DNA of 64,000 bases from Actinostola sp. cb2023 (Eukaryota; Cnidaria; Anthozoa; Actiniaria; Actinostolidae): the NCBI GenBank assembly GCA_033675265.1, contig JAUJYZ010000917.1, positions 124,001-188,000 of the forward strand, read 5' to 3'. The position numbers and the translations under genes were made by a program. This document shows, in pieces, positions 1 through 11,585 of this stretch (positions are counted from its first letter, which is position 1; every line of letters starts with the position of its first letter). Below the pieces are notes generated by a model. It had not been told where the DNA came from. It searched no databases and was given only the letters and a program-made list of their open reading frames with translations.

Positions 1-118
1 CTTCCGGTCCTTCTATTGTTTTGACAAACCAATCAGAATGCTACAAAAATCGGTTGCAGCCAGAGCCTCTCGTTTCTCGGTGCTGACCAAGAGGAACGTG
101 GGCTCTGGGGATGAGTTA

Positions 119-136
119 ACAAATAGAAAACGTTTC

Positions 137-167
<31 letters not shown>

Positions 168-251
168 GGAAGTTTGGGAGAAGTCGAGAGCTATTGTGTA
201 AAACCGAGCCTCCGTTTTTACACAATAGCTCTCGACTTCTCCCAAACTTCC

Positions 252-282
<31 letters not shown>

Positions 283-303
283 GAAAACGTTTTCTATTTG
301 TTT
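119..303. repeat. Near-perfect palindromic element (MITE-like hairpin)
   Basis: The arm 119-205 is almost the exact reverse complement of 216-303, with a spacer of about ten bases, so the strand can fold into one long hairpin. CCAATCAGAATGC sits just upstream (31-43), and similar CCAATCAGA motifs accompany several other hairpins in this window. No coding potential. Probably a non-autonomous DNA transposon; no clear target duplication was seen. Confidence 0.85.
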
Positions 304-1853
304 TATAAAATAACTACAAGGATTTCTTTCGTAAAACTCCTTTATTTACGCGAGATTTTAGTGATCAAAATTTCAATTCTCCTGAAAAGCTTCAGAAATC
401 GCCCATCATCCAATCAAATCTCACGAAAGAAATCAAAATGGCAAAGCGACTCGACAACTTTTATCTGTGCAGTTTACTGTTTTGACACGAAAAACGATTT
501 GAAGAATGCTATTTTCTGTCAGAAAATTGCAGAAGAATGCTTGTTACACTTTGTTTTTGTATCCTGTGAACACGAAACACGAAGAAAAGTGAGAAAAGCT
601 GAGCCGAATCACGATCAATGACGAAGAGTCGTCCGAAACTTTCTGAAATATTTGACATCTTGATGAATGAAGCACGAAGTCAGGTAGCCAAATATCCACA
701 GTTTTTGTCGTATTTTTGAATCTTTTCGTCGCTTTTCTCGACAAGAATGTATAAACGATGGACGTTTCTGAGACATTTCAAGATATGTTTTCTCTTTGAC
801 ATATTTTACTAGACATATGAATGTTCTAGCGAACCCACCGTGTAGCTACAAGAATCGCTCTGTTTTTACTCTTTTGTGAGTATAAATACGGCTATCTTTT
901 CTTGATATTTTCAGTCGTACACTTGAGAAAATATAAGCCTTATGTGTAGCTAAGTATAACTTACAAAATGGTTAGTATGTGATTGAGAAAACTGAGCCGT
1001 TATATTTAGTTTTCTTCGTTATTGTGGACAGAAATAATTGGACGATTCGTCGAGTTTCTTGCCGGCCGAGTTTGAAATATGAACTTGAAGCTCAATTCTT
1101 GCAAAATTAAGCTTACTTAATTTTCGGTTTAAAATCATTAAAATCACATCTACATAGAACTTGAACTTAACTAAACAAGAAAAACTGTAATTCTATGGCT
1201 TTTGTTTAGTAAATAAATCATGTTTGACAACAGAAAAAAATACATTTGTGGTCAGTTATTTTTACAATCAAATCCACTGCATAGCTTCAAGGTTGTTCAA
1301 GGTCATGAACCATGTTTACATAGCCTCATATCAACATAGTAATTAACCAATCAGAGCGCGCGTTATATCTAAATTATTTTATAAATTGCATTACTCACTC
1401 GAACGACATGCTTCCTTTCTTTCAAGTCAGGAATTTTGTGAACCGAGCAGTGATAGGTGGTGTCTTTGGCTGGCACGCTGTACTGTAAAGTAAGAAAGTA
1501 AGGCAAGAATAACCCCCAACCTCCCCATATCTCAAATAATAAAATTATAATTGCGTATTATTCTACCTCAATCATTGTCGCATTAATGAGTTATGGAGAC
1601 AAGGCCCGGCACGAAGTGCTACGGTAAAAGGTTTGAGGCTGAAATCAGGGATGGGTGGGCAGGCGCCGCGAGTATCGTTTGGATTTCTTGCTCAACGCTA
1701 AAGAGAGAGCTTCCTTTCTTTAATATATGACCCTACAGACAATAAGCACGGGTCATCTCCACAAAGTAACAGATATAATGTTATTTTAATTAATATGATA
1801 CATTGCAGCAGAACATTGCATAGTCATATAGTTTCACTTTCTTACATTCCTAT
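304..1853. other. Intergenic, no gene seen
   Basis: AT-rich sequence without a convincing exon. At 1347-1362 it holds CCAATCAGAGCGCGCG followed by an AT-rich TTATTTTATAA stretch. This is the same signature found in the hairpin elements near 8.1, 10.2 and 20.7 kb, so 1310-1390 is probably the edge of an element. The stretch 1560-1853 is the 3' flank of the minus-strand DOMON gene; no textbook AATAAA was seen close to its stop. Confidence 0.5.
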
Positions 1854-4439
1854 TCAAGACATTAAATGACTTCCAGGACGGGTCGGCTTGTCTCTCTTTC
1901 CTGGCTGGTTCAACAACATTAAGCTCCGTGTTCCCTTGAAAGAGTGCTTTTTCACCTGGTCAGGGGACTCTGGATCTTTCTCGTTCAGTGCAAATATTAC
2001 CTTAGTAGTACCCTCCTGGGGAAGACAGAAATTATTGCTGAGATATAGAATAATCGATATTTAAATTTATATCATAATCATATAGTTATAGTAGTTTGGG
2101 ATTTTATTGTAAATATATATTGGGTTGGTAGGGGTGCTGATTGAATTAATAATAGATTAGAGGTATATCATTTTTATAATATTAGATTTTAGATTTATTA
2201 GCACGTGCACGTTCTAACGGGTTTTATTGTAAGCTCTTTTTTTTTTTAATAAAAATAAACTATAAAATAAACTATATCGCCTTAGTAGTACCCTGCTGGG
2301 GAAGACATAAATATCGCCTTACTAGTACTCTGCTGGGGAAGACATAAATATCGCCTTAGTAGTACCCTGATGGGGAAGACATAAATATCGCCTTAGTAGT
2401 ACTCTGCTGGGGAAGACATAAATATCGCCTTAGTAGTACCCTACTGGGGAAGACATCAATATCGCCTGAGTAGTACCCTGCTGGGGAAGACATAAATATC
2501 GCCTTAGTAGTACCCTGCTGGGGAAGACATATATATCGCCTTAGTAGTACCCTACTGGGGAAGACATCAATATCGCCTTAGTAGTACCCTGATGGGGAAG
2601 ACATAAATATCGCCTTAGTAGTACCCTACTGGGGAAGACATAAATATGGCCTTAGTAGCACCTGATGGGGAAGGACAGAAATATGGCCTTAGTAGTACCC
2701 TGCTGGGGAAGACATAATTACCCTATATCATTATGACGTAATATGGTTTCTTTATGAGGGGGACATAATCGTTAAGAACAATATAAATTTGAACTAAATC
2801 TGCTCTGCTGATGTTCGCTTGATTACAAATTGGCTAGTTTCCAGATATTATGTTAATCGAGGCTTTTCTGTGTTTGGTGACGTTTTGAGACGGTCGATTG
2901 TAAAATACATTTCATGATAACTAGATATCGCAGCGTGATCCACATGCATGGTGACTCGAACAATCATAAACAATATTTCCTGCATTCTGGGCATTCAAAT
3001 CAGTGATTTACTTACAACTGAACCGATTTCAAAACTCAGCAAAATAAAGATACTGATAGCATATTTCTCTTCTTAAACTACTCGCATTTTGCTTTGATCC
3101 CCATTATTTCATCATTTAACTGAACATATGAGGTCATTTGAGCGATATTTCAGTTGTTTTGAGCAAATGTCTCGTGTTGATCAGAGCCTTCGGAAATTAT
3201 CTGAGCGGCCGGCACAGGGCGTATGCGCTGTAGAACCCATTTGGCAATTTGAAGACAAAGAATACGACGATTACGACCGGATCTCATTTTTAGAGTCGGT
3301 CGACTAATAATTTATTTGGGAAATCCTTTGTGTCGTTGCTGTTTTGTCCCCCTCTCGCGACCATGATCCTTAGCGTTTAAACAATAGATTGTTTTGATGT
3401 GACGTTATAGTGATATAGGGCAATTACCTTTTCTGTCGTGATTCTCGCTCAACAACATGAGCCATGTCACGCAAAGTATTGAAATGTGATTCCGATCCCG
3501 CTGACCCATATTCAGTTTCAGCCGCTTGGGAAATCTAACCCTGTTCTTAGCACTCGTAGGACGGTAACGGTCGTTAAACATCATACACCAACTATAACCA
3601 CTCCTTCCCCTCCCTCCCTCCCCCCATAAAGGAACTGTCAACTTGGTCAGGAAATAATCATAACTACTAGTTTTACCTCTAGCTTTCTGTCCTGCTTGTC
3701 ACACGTGTCAATCATACGGCTAAACTTGAGGATCGTACGACCATTGCTTTCCTCGCCAGAGATCAGCTTGTAATCGTTGTGATCATCAAGTTTTGGGTAA
3801 TGTCCATCACCATGTCGGTCCTAATCGCAGATAATGCCATGGTGTAAATGCCCCAGGGGTCAACGTGCATCTATCGCATTGTTCTGGAAGTTTCTTGAAA
3901 TTTCACAAATAAATTTGTATTCAGATAATCTCACATATTTTGTAATCGCGAAAGCATATTTTCAGATGGAAAACATTTAGTGGATGAAATGATCGGCGCT
4001 TACTCATAGTTATACTCTTTGGAGAGATCTAGAGAGTGCTCGAGAAATCTATCTTAAATTTTCGGGAGTACCCGACCTCCCCGGGATATGTCACCTCACC
4101 TTGTATGAAAATTTTAGATTAAAATAAAGCATTCATTAATTCATTCGTTGGGTTAAGACTTACCGTTAGAAAAACCTTTCCATTCTTAACCCATCCAATG
4201 ACCATATCAGCTTGATTCATCTTTCCCTGACCGGTTGAAATGCCGAAACCAACCCATCCGGCAGTTGCAGCGTCTAGGGCGAACGAGACCGTTTTGGAAG
4301 GTTTATCGACCGACCAGTACAGCTTGATCTTCTCGTCAGGGTCCAGAGCAGCAAAGTGATCATAATCCTCGATGAGACTTGCACGGGAGACGCACAAACC
4401 GGACAAGATTGCTAGAGACGCTAACAGCAAATACGCCAT
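1854..4439 (-). CDS. Secreted DOMON-domain protein (DBH/MOXD1-like N-terminal domain), 3 exons
   Basis: Coding exons on the minus strand are 4439-4164 (92 codons), 3820-3677 (48) and 2015-1854 (53 plus stop). All junctions are phase 0 with GT/AG ends, giving 193 aa. Residues 1-20 are a signal peptide (MAYLLLASLAILSGLCVSRA). The rest is one DOMON domain: AGWVGFGIS, then the hallmark LTDRHGDGHYPKLDDHNDY spanning the exon 1-2 junction, then FSRMIDTCDKQD, then VIFALNEKDPESPD. DOMON folds bind haem or sugar; in dopamine beta-hydroxylase-like enzymes this domain precedes two copper monooxygenase domains. Those domains are absent here and the frame stops soon after the domain, so this looks like a stand-alone secreted DOMON protein rather than an enzyme, unless a downstream exon outside this model exists. 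Intron 2 contains a minisatellite derived from the exon 3 acceptor. Confidence 0.9.
2276..2717. repeat. 37-bp minisatellite copying the DOMON exon 3 splice acceptor (about 12 units)
   Basis: The unit core, read on plus, is CCTTAGTAGTACCCTGCTGG followed by GGAAGACATAAATATCG. The true exon 3 border at 1993-2030 reads almost the same (about 33 of 37 bases). On the gene's strand each unit carries a pyrimidine tract, an AG and the first bases of exon 3. The array starts about 260 bp upstream of the real acceptor, inside intron 2. Units differ by a few substitutions, and one carries extra bases near 2671. Confidence 0.9.
2916..2953. repeat. Dispersed repeat also found at the window end
   Basis: ACTAGATATCGCAGCGTGAT followed by CCACATGCATGGTG closely matches 63963-64000 in the same orientation. 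It is too short here to classify, and the copy at the window edge is cut off. Confidence 0.6.
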
Positions 4440-4519
4440 ATTGACCTTGATCAGAACACAGGTAACCCAGTTAGTATTTACGCAACTCTGATATCGTATT
4501 TCAAACAATAAGCCACTAC

Positions 4520-4923
4520 ACGCTGTCGTCCGTCATTTTGAATTGGGACAAACTCGGCAAAATTTATAGAAATCTGGATCACTTTGACTTGCCGTAACTC
4601 CGCTTGATTTTGTTGGATTAAAAAAAATTAAACTTCGATAATCAGCAGGCATGCATATCAGTTGTTGGACTGAAAATAAGACCAATGTCGGTGTTTTAAC
4701 TAGCTTTTACGATTCAATCTTCTTTTCACGAATGGATCTTAAAATTTCGAGCTACTTTGCATATTGACGTGCCGAACGTTTTATTTAGAAAACATATTTT
4801 CTAAAATGGTAAGTTTTTAAAAATCCAACGAAATCGAGCGGAGTTACGGCAAATCAAAGTGATCCAGATTTCTATAAATTTTGCCGCGTTTGTCCCAATT
4901 CAAAATGGCGGACGACAGCGTCA
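4520..4923. mobile_element. Inverted-repeat element (arms about 95 bp, 0.4 kb)
   Basis: The arm from 4522 to 4617 is the near reverse complement of 4823-4920, with a 200-bp unrelated centre. It lies just upstream of the DOMON start codon, so it may supply or disrupt 5' regulatory sequence of that gene. No transposase is encoded. Confidence 0.8.
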
Positions 4924-4927
4924 ACTG

Positions 4928-5729
4928 GCTTATTCACATCTCGTATTTCCAACAACTCGCATCTCGTCTTTCCAACAACTAGCATCTCGTATTTCCAGCA
5001 ACTCACATCTCGTATTTCCAGCAACTCGCATCTCGTATATTCAGCAACTCGCATCTCGTATTTCCAGCAACTCGGATCTCGTATTTCCAGCAACTCGCAT
5101 TTCCAGCAACTCATTTCCAGCAACTCGCATCTCGTATTTCCAGCAACTCGCATTTCCAGCAACTCGCATCTCGTATTTCCAGCAACTCGCATTTCGTATT
5201 TCCTGCAACTCGCATCTCGTATTTCCAACAACTCGCATCTCGTATTTCCAACAACTCGCATCTCGTATTTCCAACAACTCGCATCTCGTATTTCCAACAA
5301 CTCGCATTTCCAGCAAATCGCATCTCGTATTTCCAACAACTCGCATCTCGTATTTCCAGTAAATCGCATCTCGTATTTCCAACAACTCGCATCTCGTATT
5401 TCCAGTAACTCGCATCTCATATTTCCAACAACTCGCATTTCCAGCAACTCGCATCTCGTATAGTTCCAACAACTCGGATCTCGTGTACTGGTTCCAACAA
5501 CTCGCATCTCGTATTTCCAACAACTCGCGTCTCATATTTCCAACAACTCGCATCTCGTATTTCCAACAACTCGCATTTCCAGCAAATCGCATCTCGCATT
5601 TCCAGCAACTCGCATCTCGTATAGTTCCAACAACTCGGATCTCGTATACTGGTTCCAACAACTCGCATCTCGTATTTCCAACAACTCGCGTCTCATATTT
5701 CCAACAACTCGCATTTCCAGCACATCACG
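4928..5729. repeat. 23-bp minisatellite (ATCTCGTATTTCCAACAACTCGC)
   Basis: About 35 imperfect units of a 23-bp motif, with partial units of 13-15 bp mixed in. Long open frames run through it on both strands only because the unit lacks stops; their translations are repetitive (for example RDASCWKYEMRVVGNT) and not treated as genes. Confidence 0.9.
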
Positions 5730-5764
5730 CATTTACGGAAGCTTCTAGTTACGCCCGGCAGTGC

Positions 5765-5900
5765 CAATCGATCATCGATTTCCAATCGAATTAATCGATA
5801 ATAATCGATAATATTACTTAATTAATATCGATTGGTATTGATAATCGATAGTCACAATGCCAGCGTCCTTAATTATTATCGATTTTCATTGATTACTGAT
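5765..5900. repeat. ATCGAT-rich repeat
   Basis: Dense ATCGATAATAATCGAT-type sequence resembling the terminal regions of the element at 22585-23420. Probably a degraded relative of that element. The following 200 bases hold two CCAAT motifs and a TTTTATAG box and may be the promoter of the gene beginning at 6110. Confidence 0.6.
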
Positions 5901-6571
5901 TCCGCGTGGAGTAGCACTGCGTGGACTGCACGTCATGACGGAGCCTTAGGGGCGGTCCCAAAAATCACCTCCCCACTGACGCCTGCTTAAACGAACACAA
6001 CATTCCATTCCCTTTATCTGGGCGAACCAATAGAATTTGTGTTATTGTTAACGAGCAGCCAATCATTTCTCGCCTAATTTTATAGCCACGTCATCTTCCC
6101 GCGTAATGAATGTTATTCATCGAACTTGCTTTTGACAATGCTTTTGATCTTTGTTCTTGTAATATATACGAATTTATTCCAACTTTGCATGGACAAGACA
6201 AGACCCCCAAGAAAATTGTAGGAGGAGATTTACAGTGTTTTCTGTGCTCAAGTGAGCCACCTAAAGATGAAAGGATAAAGATTTATGGCAAATCTACCGT
6301 CGATATCGAAGGTCTTATTCAAATTGCATTGGAAATCGACTTGGGCATTTATTGCTGTGACAACTCGTTTATTTGTAGCAAGATTTGCTACAAACGGCTT
6401 TTAAGATTTGAAAAGCTTCGAAAGGATTTGGAAGCTTCCAAACAGAACATTAGGAACGATTTTAAACCACGAGCGAAGAGATTGAGACGTACTTCCGAAG
6501 GCGAGGCTTCGAAAGCTGTCAAGGCGAGAGCGGCGACGAAGTCATCTGTAAAATCTCTTCGTTTTGAATCA

Positions 6572-7186
6572 TCTACCACTTGTTCTTCTTATGGTTGTTC
6601 ATTCCCACAACAATACGATCGAGGTTTGACAGCTTTCCCCGTACCGTTGGTTCAATCACCGTTGCCTATAATAAACACTCAATTACCTATTGATTCTACC
6701 ACTTGTTCTTCTTATGGTTGTTCATTCCCACAACAATACGATCGAGGTTTGACAGCTTTCCCCGTACCGTTGGTTCAATCACCGTTGCCTATAATAAACA
6801 CTCAATTACCTATTGATTCTACCACTTGTTCTTCTTATGGTTGTTCATTCCCACAACAATACGATCGAGGTTTGACAGCTTTCCCCGTACCGTTGGTTCA
6901 ATCACCGTTGCCTATAATAAACACTCAATTACCTATTGATTCTACCACTTGTTCTTCTTATGGTTGTTCATTCCCACAACAATACGATCGAGGTTTGACA
7001 GCTTTCCCCGTACCGTTGGTTCAATCACCGTTGCCTATAATAAACACTCAATTACCTATTGATTCTACCACTTGTTCTTCTTATGGTTGTTCATTCCCAC
7101 AACAATACGATCGAGGTTTGACAGCTTTCCCCGTACCGTTGGTTCGATCACCGTTGCCTATAATAAACACTCAATTACCTATTGAT
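6572..7186 (+). repeat. 5 x 123-bp in-frame coding repeat
   Basis: Five consecutive 123-bp units (41 codons each) inside exon 1 of the DUF6589-type gene. All are identical by eye except one A-to-G change in the last (near 7146). Each encodes STTCSSYGCSFPQQ... ending in NTQLPID. Exact identity over 600 bp implies very recent expansion or gene conversion. Confidence 0.95.
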
Positions 7187-7786
7187 TTTCATCTACTCAA
7201 TCCTACGTCCTTGAACTTGATCACCTCTACTCCAGTTAAACGGCCAACTACTACAAAGGTGAAATTGTGCGTTGAGTATCCCTCAAAAACTGTAAACAAG
7301 ACTCTCAACGAAGACTAAGAAGCTCTTGGGAAGGCTCTTGTTTGTGGTCCCGCACAGAGAATAGCGAAAGCTGTTTTAAAGTGCAAGCCTCTGACGAAGT
7401 TCATTGTTGAAGATGTACTCATTCTGCTCACAAATGAAGTGGATGGGCTGTGCTCACGGAGACAACCATCAATATTGCGAAAGACGCAAAAGGAGGATCT
7501 TTGTGAGTTCAACTTTGAATCCCTTTGTAAAGAATGGCAGGCAAGAGCGCCGATTTTCTTTTCATTTTTAATGTCAGTTGGGATTTCTAAAGTCTCTAAA
7601 TATAGGAATGCTAAATGGTTACCTAGCATAGCTTTGGCAGGATCTATACTTTTAAAGCAGAGGAATTCCCACATGAATACAACTGCTAGCACACTTGGTA
7701 TTATGATCAAAACGGGATCCATTGAGGTATGTATACGTAACTAACTGAATATATATATAATATATTATAATATAAACTATGTGTAC

Positions 7787-8182
7787 CTCCCAAGAACACG
7801 CGCTTTGATTGGTTGCTGAGCATGTATTATTGAAGAAATAGAAAACGAGGCAGCGTGCTCTATCGAGTTATAGAAGCACGTGGGATTTGGAAGAAGACGA
7901 GAGAAGTGCTAGGATACGCCTCGTGCTTCTCGCACTTCTCTCGTCTTCTTCCAATTCCCGCTGCTTCTATAAATCGATAGAGCACGCTGCCTCGTTTTCT
8001 ATTTCTTTTATAAAATACAAGTACGATTTTAAAGCAAGTTTTCAATTTTGTTCGTTACAAAAATGTTTGAATATCTGCGCGCGCGTGCACTGTGTTCTCA
8101 CAGAGCATGCGGAATACGCATCCTTTGGCCAATCAGAGTGTGCGTTATATCATAGTTATTTTATAATATGTTATAGAAGCAT
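7787..8182. mobile_element. Hairpin MITE in intron 1 of the DUF6589-type gene
   Basis: Contains a palindrome (arms about 7836-7920 and 7925-8012) ending in TAGAAAACGAGGCAGCGTGC on the left and its complement on the right. CCAATCAGAGTGTGCG follows at 8138-8153 with TTATTTTATAA. Same general design as 119-303. Intron splice sites at 7727 and 8446 are intact. Confidence 0.8.
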
Positions 8183-8217
8183 GGAGCAGCAAAAACAAAG
8201 CAGAAAGCCAGATTAAA

Positions 8218-8396
8218 ACTAGTTCTATATTATAAAGCGAGTTAGAAGATGACTCTGTGCTTCTATGCAAAAAATAATGCACATCTGAGGTCTTGAAAGC
8301 TGCTGAATGCACTCACATTCCGCTCGTGCATCCATGTGCATTATTTTTGTATAGAAGCACGGAGAGTCATCTTCTATACTATTTCACTAGTGAGTC
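8218..8396. repeat. Second palindromic element in the same intron
   Basis: The left arm (8220-8275, including AGAAGATGACTCTGTGCTTC) is complementary to 8335-8395. It lies directly beside the preceding element, so intron 1 (7727-8447) is almost entirely made of two hairpins. Confidence 0.75.
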
Positions 8397-9639
8397 GAAG
8401 CATGGATGCTTTAATTATAACAGACTGTTTGAATGTTTCACTTTTAGGCCAACCTCAAACGCCTTAGCATATTGAAAGCTACTTCTTCAAATCCAACCAC
8501 ATTACATAAGATGACAACACTGGGAGAAGAACATGACATTGAACTTACGAATGTGAAAAATAGGATCAGTAAGGAGAATGCCAATAGAAAAATCCTAGAA
8601 TGTAACATCCAAGAATGGTCATCAGCTCAGCTTCCTGCAGATCAGTGCTCGACAGTATCCATCCAGGCCTCCTCACCTGCCAAAGAACTGGATGAGTTTA
8701 AAAGTACTTGCCATGAAGGATATACGATTGTTTTTGATAACATTGACATGGAAATTCGTCCAAAAAACATGACAATGGTCAACCAAAACAAGGATGTCCA
8801 TTGGGTCAACCACAAGATGGTCCAAAACAGAGTTTCTGGGAATGGTTTATCATACAATGGGCAACATAAAGAATTACTTGATGTCCCTAACATCAAATTT
8901 CTGCCAACAGTGAGAGATCACAAGAGACAAAGACAAAACTACATTGTCTTGGTTTCCAGAATCTTGGTCAATCACTTTGAGTGCTTTAGTTCCTTCAGAG
9001 ATGCATGTCTTCAACACATCCCTCACAAGTACTCTGAAGAAATGGTCAAGAAGTCTGAAAAGGTAAAACATAAGTTTCAAATATTTAAATGAACATTATT
9101 GATTATCATATAATAAAGGTTTTTTTGGTTCTTTGTAATAGGTTCCTCTTGGTATAATATTCAAGAACGAGAATGAAAATCAGGACATGCTGAAGATCCT
9201 CCAACAGTTTCAAACTTACCTCCCAAGAACTGCTGACAACGATTATGATAAACAAATCGTCACTGGGAGATCAACTATCAGTAGAGAGAGCAGTCAATGT
9301 TGTGGCATCAGTTTCTAATGGCTTCACAGAAGACGACCGCCTGGAAGGGATGAACTTCCAAATTGGTGACTGGCATGCTGCTGTTAAAGTTTTGTCGGTA
9401 AGAAATTGCACCTTACTGCTTGATATTGACTTTACAGGGAAATACTTATATTTACCTCATACTAAATACAATAAGATGTCTGATATATACTAGTCTACTA
9501 GTATATCCAGCCTTCCCCTTCACCACACCAGTAAATTTTAGTTTGCGTAATTGATGCATCTTAAAATTACTTGAAATTCAGGTCAGCCTCACTTCCAAGA
9601 TATAACGAGGCTAAGTTGTATTTTAAGTATATTTAAGAT

Positions 9640-9800
9640 TGGTCAGTAGTCAAATGAAAACAAAAGAACACAATGGAATTGGGGTATACCAAACTAATGC
9701 CATACATTTGTAGAGTGATTTTCATAAAACCATGAATAACATATTTAGCACTAATACACCCTAATTCCATTGTGTTCTTTTGTTGTCACTTGACTATTTC
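9640..9800. repeat. Palindromic element in intron 3
   Basis: AGTCAAATGAAAACAAAAGA at the left pairs with TCTTTTGTTGTCACTTGACT at the right. The AACACAATGGAATTGGGGT stretch and its complement extend the arms. Confidence 0.75.
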
Positions 9801-10008
9801 TACACTCTAGAAATTACACTTTGTTTCACGGGTTTATGAAAATCACAACACAATACTTTCTTTAATGTGGGTTCTACACTTAGCTCCATGCTATAGTTTA
9901 CAGGTAGTCCACCTAATACTAAATGTATAAACTTTGATAAAAATATTTAACAATAAATTATTCCACTCAACCTCGTCGTACATGAGCTAGATTGAGTGGA
10001 ATAATTTT

Positions 10009-10208
10009 ATTATATAGACAACCACTAGATTGTGAGAAATACTGAACATTATTTTGTTCTTATTTTGTTCTTATTTTTAGTTCGGCAAAACGGTCTGCCA
10101 TTGTTAAAAAACAACTTTCTCTACTCGTGCTATATGAGCTGATAGTCTACTAGTAGAATAGCCAATCAGATTGTGCGCTTGCTCATATCCAGTGGTTGTC
10201 TATATAAT
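10009..10208. mobile_element. TIR MITE with TATATAGACAACCACT ends
   Basis: TATATAGACAACCACT (10011-10026) is inverted at 10191-10206. The interior holds GCCAATCAGATTGTGCGC. A further small hairpin (ATTCCACTCAA / TTGAGTGGAAT) lies at 9959-10003. It sits in intron 3 of the DUF6589-type gene, about 100 bp before exon 4. Confidence 0.75.
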
Positions 10209-11430
10209 AGAAATAGCTGAGATCATTTGGATAGTGTTTCTTCCTACTTAACTTTAGTTAAAGTAAACTTAGAAAACATACATTCAATAACTTTTTGTTA
10301 TTTATATCTACAGCAAATATTCAAACGATATTTCAGTGGTAAATCTGAAATAGACATATGTTCTCTATACTCTGACCGAACACTGATAAATAGAAGAAAT
10401 GTCAAGGCTGAACCCCAGGCAGCTTACAGAGCTGATCGTGATTTTTTCCTCCTGGTGTAAGATCAAGAGTCATAGCTGCAGCAATGAAAATACTGGGACT
10501 CGACAACAAGCACAGTAAACCAGCAGAATACCCAATACCTGAAAATGCAGAAGTTCAAAGCAAACAGTCTCAACTTCAATTCTTACACAAGGCTGCTGCA
10601 TTAATTGTTGATGATCTGGTTATGAAAGACTCTCAATGTGACGTTGTTAATGAAATTCTGAAGTATCAAGAGAAAGAGGACAGAAATGACAACCAAGATC
10701 AAACATCTGAAGGACGATATCCATGCAGATATCAAGGTTGCAGTCGCTCTTTCAAGTATGATGGACTGACAAGGAGAAAACATGAGCAGACACATAATCC
10801 ACCTCCCAACATTTCAGTCCCATCTAAAGAGGAACACACCAAGAACGAAGAAAGCAGAGAAGACGATGTTTACAATTACAATTGTGCTATGTTAGAGGAT
10901 GGACTGTTTTTTTATGAATTTTCTAGATGCCATTAGTGAGGGAGATGGTCTGAGAATTATGAGGCAATATAAATACCTCATAGTTTCCTTTAGAGCTGAT
11001 GGCCAACAAAGCACCAAATATGCCCTTGAGTGCCTTTATCAGTCATTTCTGGTGAACTCCCTACTCTCTCCAAGAGATTCAGAACGATTTCAATGGAATC
11101 GAAGTGTGAACACTTTTTGGGGACCTGGAAAGAACATTCCTCTAGACCTTGACATGGAACACAGCAACAGATTTGTGAAGCAGGCAATTAAAAATCTTGG
11201 CCCAAATGTCAGTGAAAATGCCATCACACGGATCTGTCATGCTGAAAAGGGAATGAGAAGGCTACTACAGAATCTTGATCAGTGATTACTGCGAAATCCA
11301 GGATCTGGAAGACAGAGCATATGTCATTCTACAGATAAAGATCTTGAAATGTTGATCAACAGAACAGTCTCTACAGATGTTTACACCAGACATGATAATG
11401 AGTGGTTATGCTGTTGTAGTCCGCTGGTAG

Positions 11431-11585
11431 TAGAGCTGCGGGGTGCCTGTAGGAATCCTACCATTCCCACCAATGAAATTGCAAGAACATTGTTACGTCA
11501 TTATAGCGTCATTTGGCTTTGAAGTAGCGAACACGCAGAGTCGCGGACACTTAAGTAAGCATGGTAAGAAGAAGTTTAAAAAAGT
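11431..11585 (+). promoter_or_regulatory. Candidate promoter of the tyrosine-recombinase gene
   Basis: CCAATGAAATTGCAAGAA at 11470-11487 is followed by two TGCGTCA/ACGTCA-like CRE half-sites. The same CCAATGAAAAT..C..GA motif lies in the shared promoter of the gene pair at 19875. A short upstream ATG at 11561 opens a 15-codon frame before the main ATG at 11586. Confidence 0.45.

Larger units (their letters stand above)
6110..11430 (+). pseudogene. DUF6589-type gene, 4 exons, disrupted
   Basis: Exons 6110-7726, 8448-9062, 9142-9397 and 10314 to about 11430 join in phase 0 with GT/AG borders. The N-terminus has a Cys cluster (CFLCSSEPP, then CC and CSKICYKRL) that looks zinc-binding. Residues about 155-360 are five identical 41-residue repeats. 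Later exons carry segments such as NIDMEIRPKNMTMVNQNKDV, GDQLSVERAVNV and FWGPGKNIPLDLDMEHSNR that I associate with DUF6589 proteins, common and unexplained in cnidarians. The exon 4 segment CRYQGCSRSFKYDGLTRRKH looks like a C2H2 finger. Lesions: in-frame TAA at 7316-7318; one extra G in GGG at 9265-9267; one missing base near 10455; one extra T in T7 at 10907-10913; in-frame TGA at 11283-11285. Elements fill introns 1 and 3. Function of the family is unknown to me. Confidence 0.8.

Noticed and set aside
298..744. Open frames on both strands after the first palindrome
   Set aside because: No domain, no splice support, opposite-strand frames overlap; treated as chance.
2276..2717. CRISPR array
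   Set aside because: Evenly spaced 37-bp repeats without unique spacers, in a spliced eukaryotic gene; it is a tandem minisatellite.
4859..5794. Overlapping 100-210 codon frames on both strands
   Set aside because: They are translations of the 23-bp minisatellite; openness on both strands comes from the unit lacking stops.
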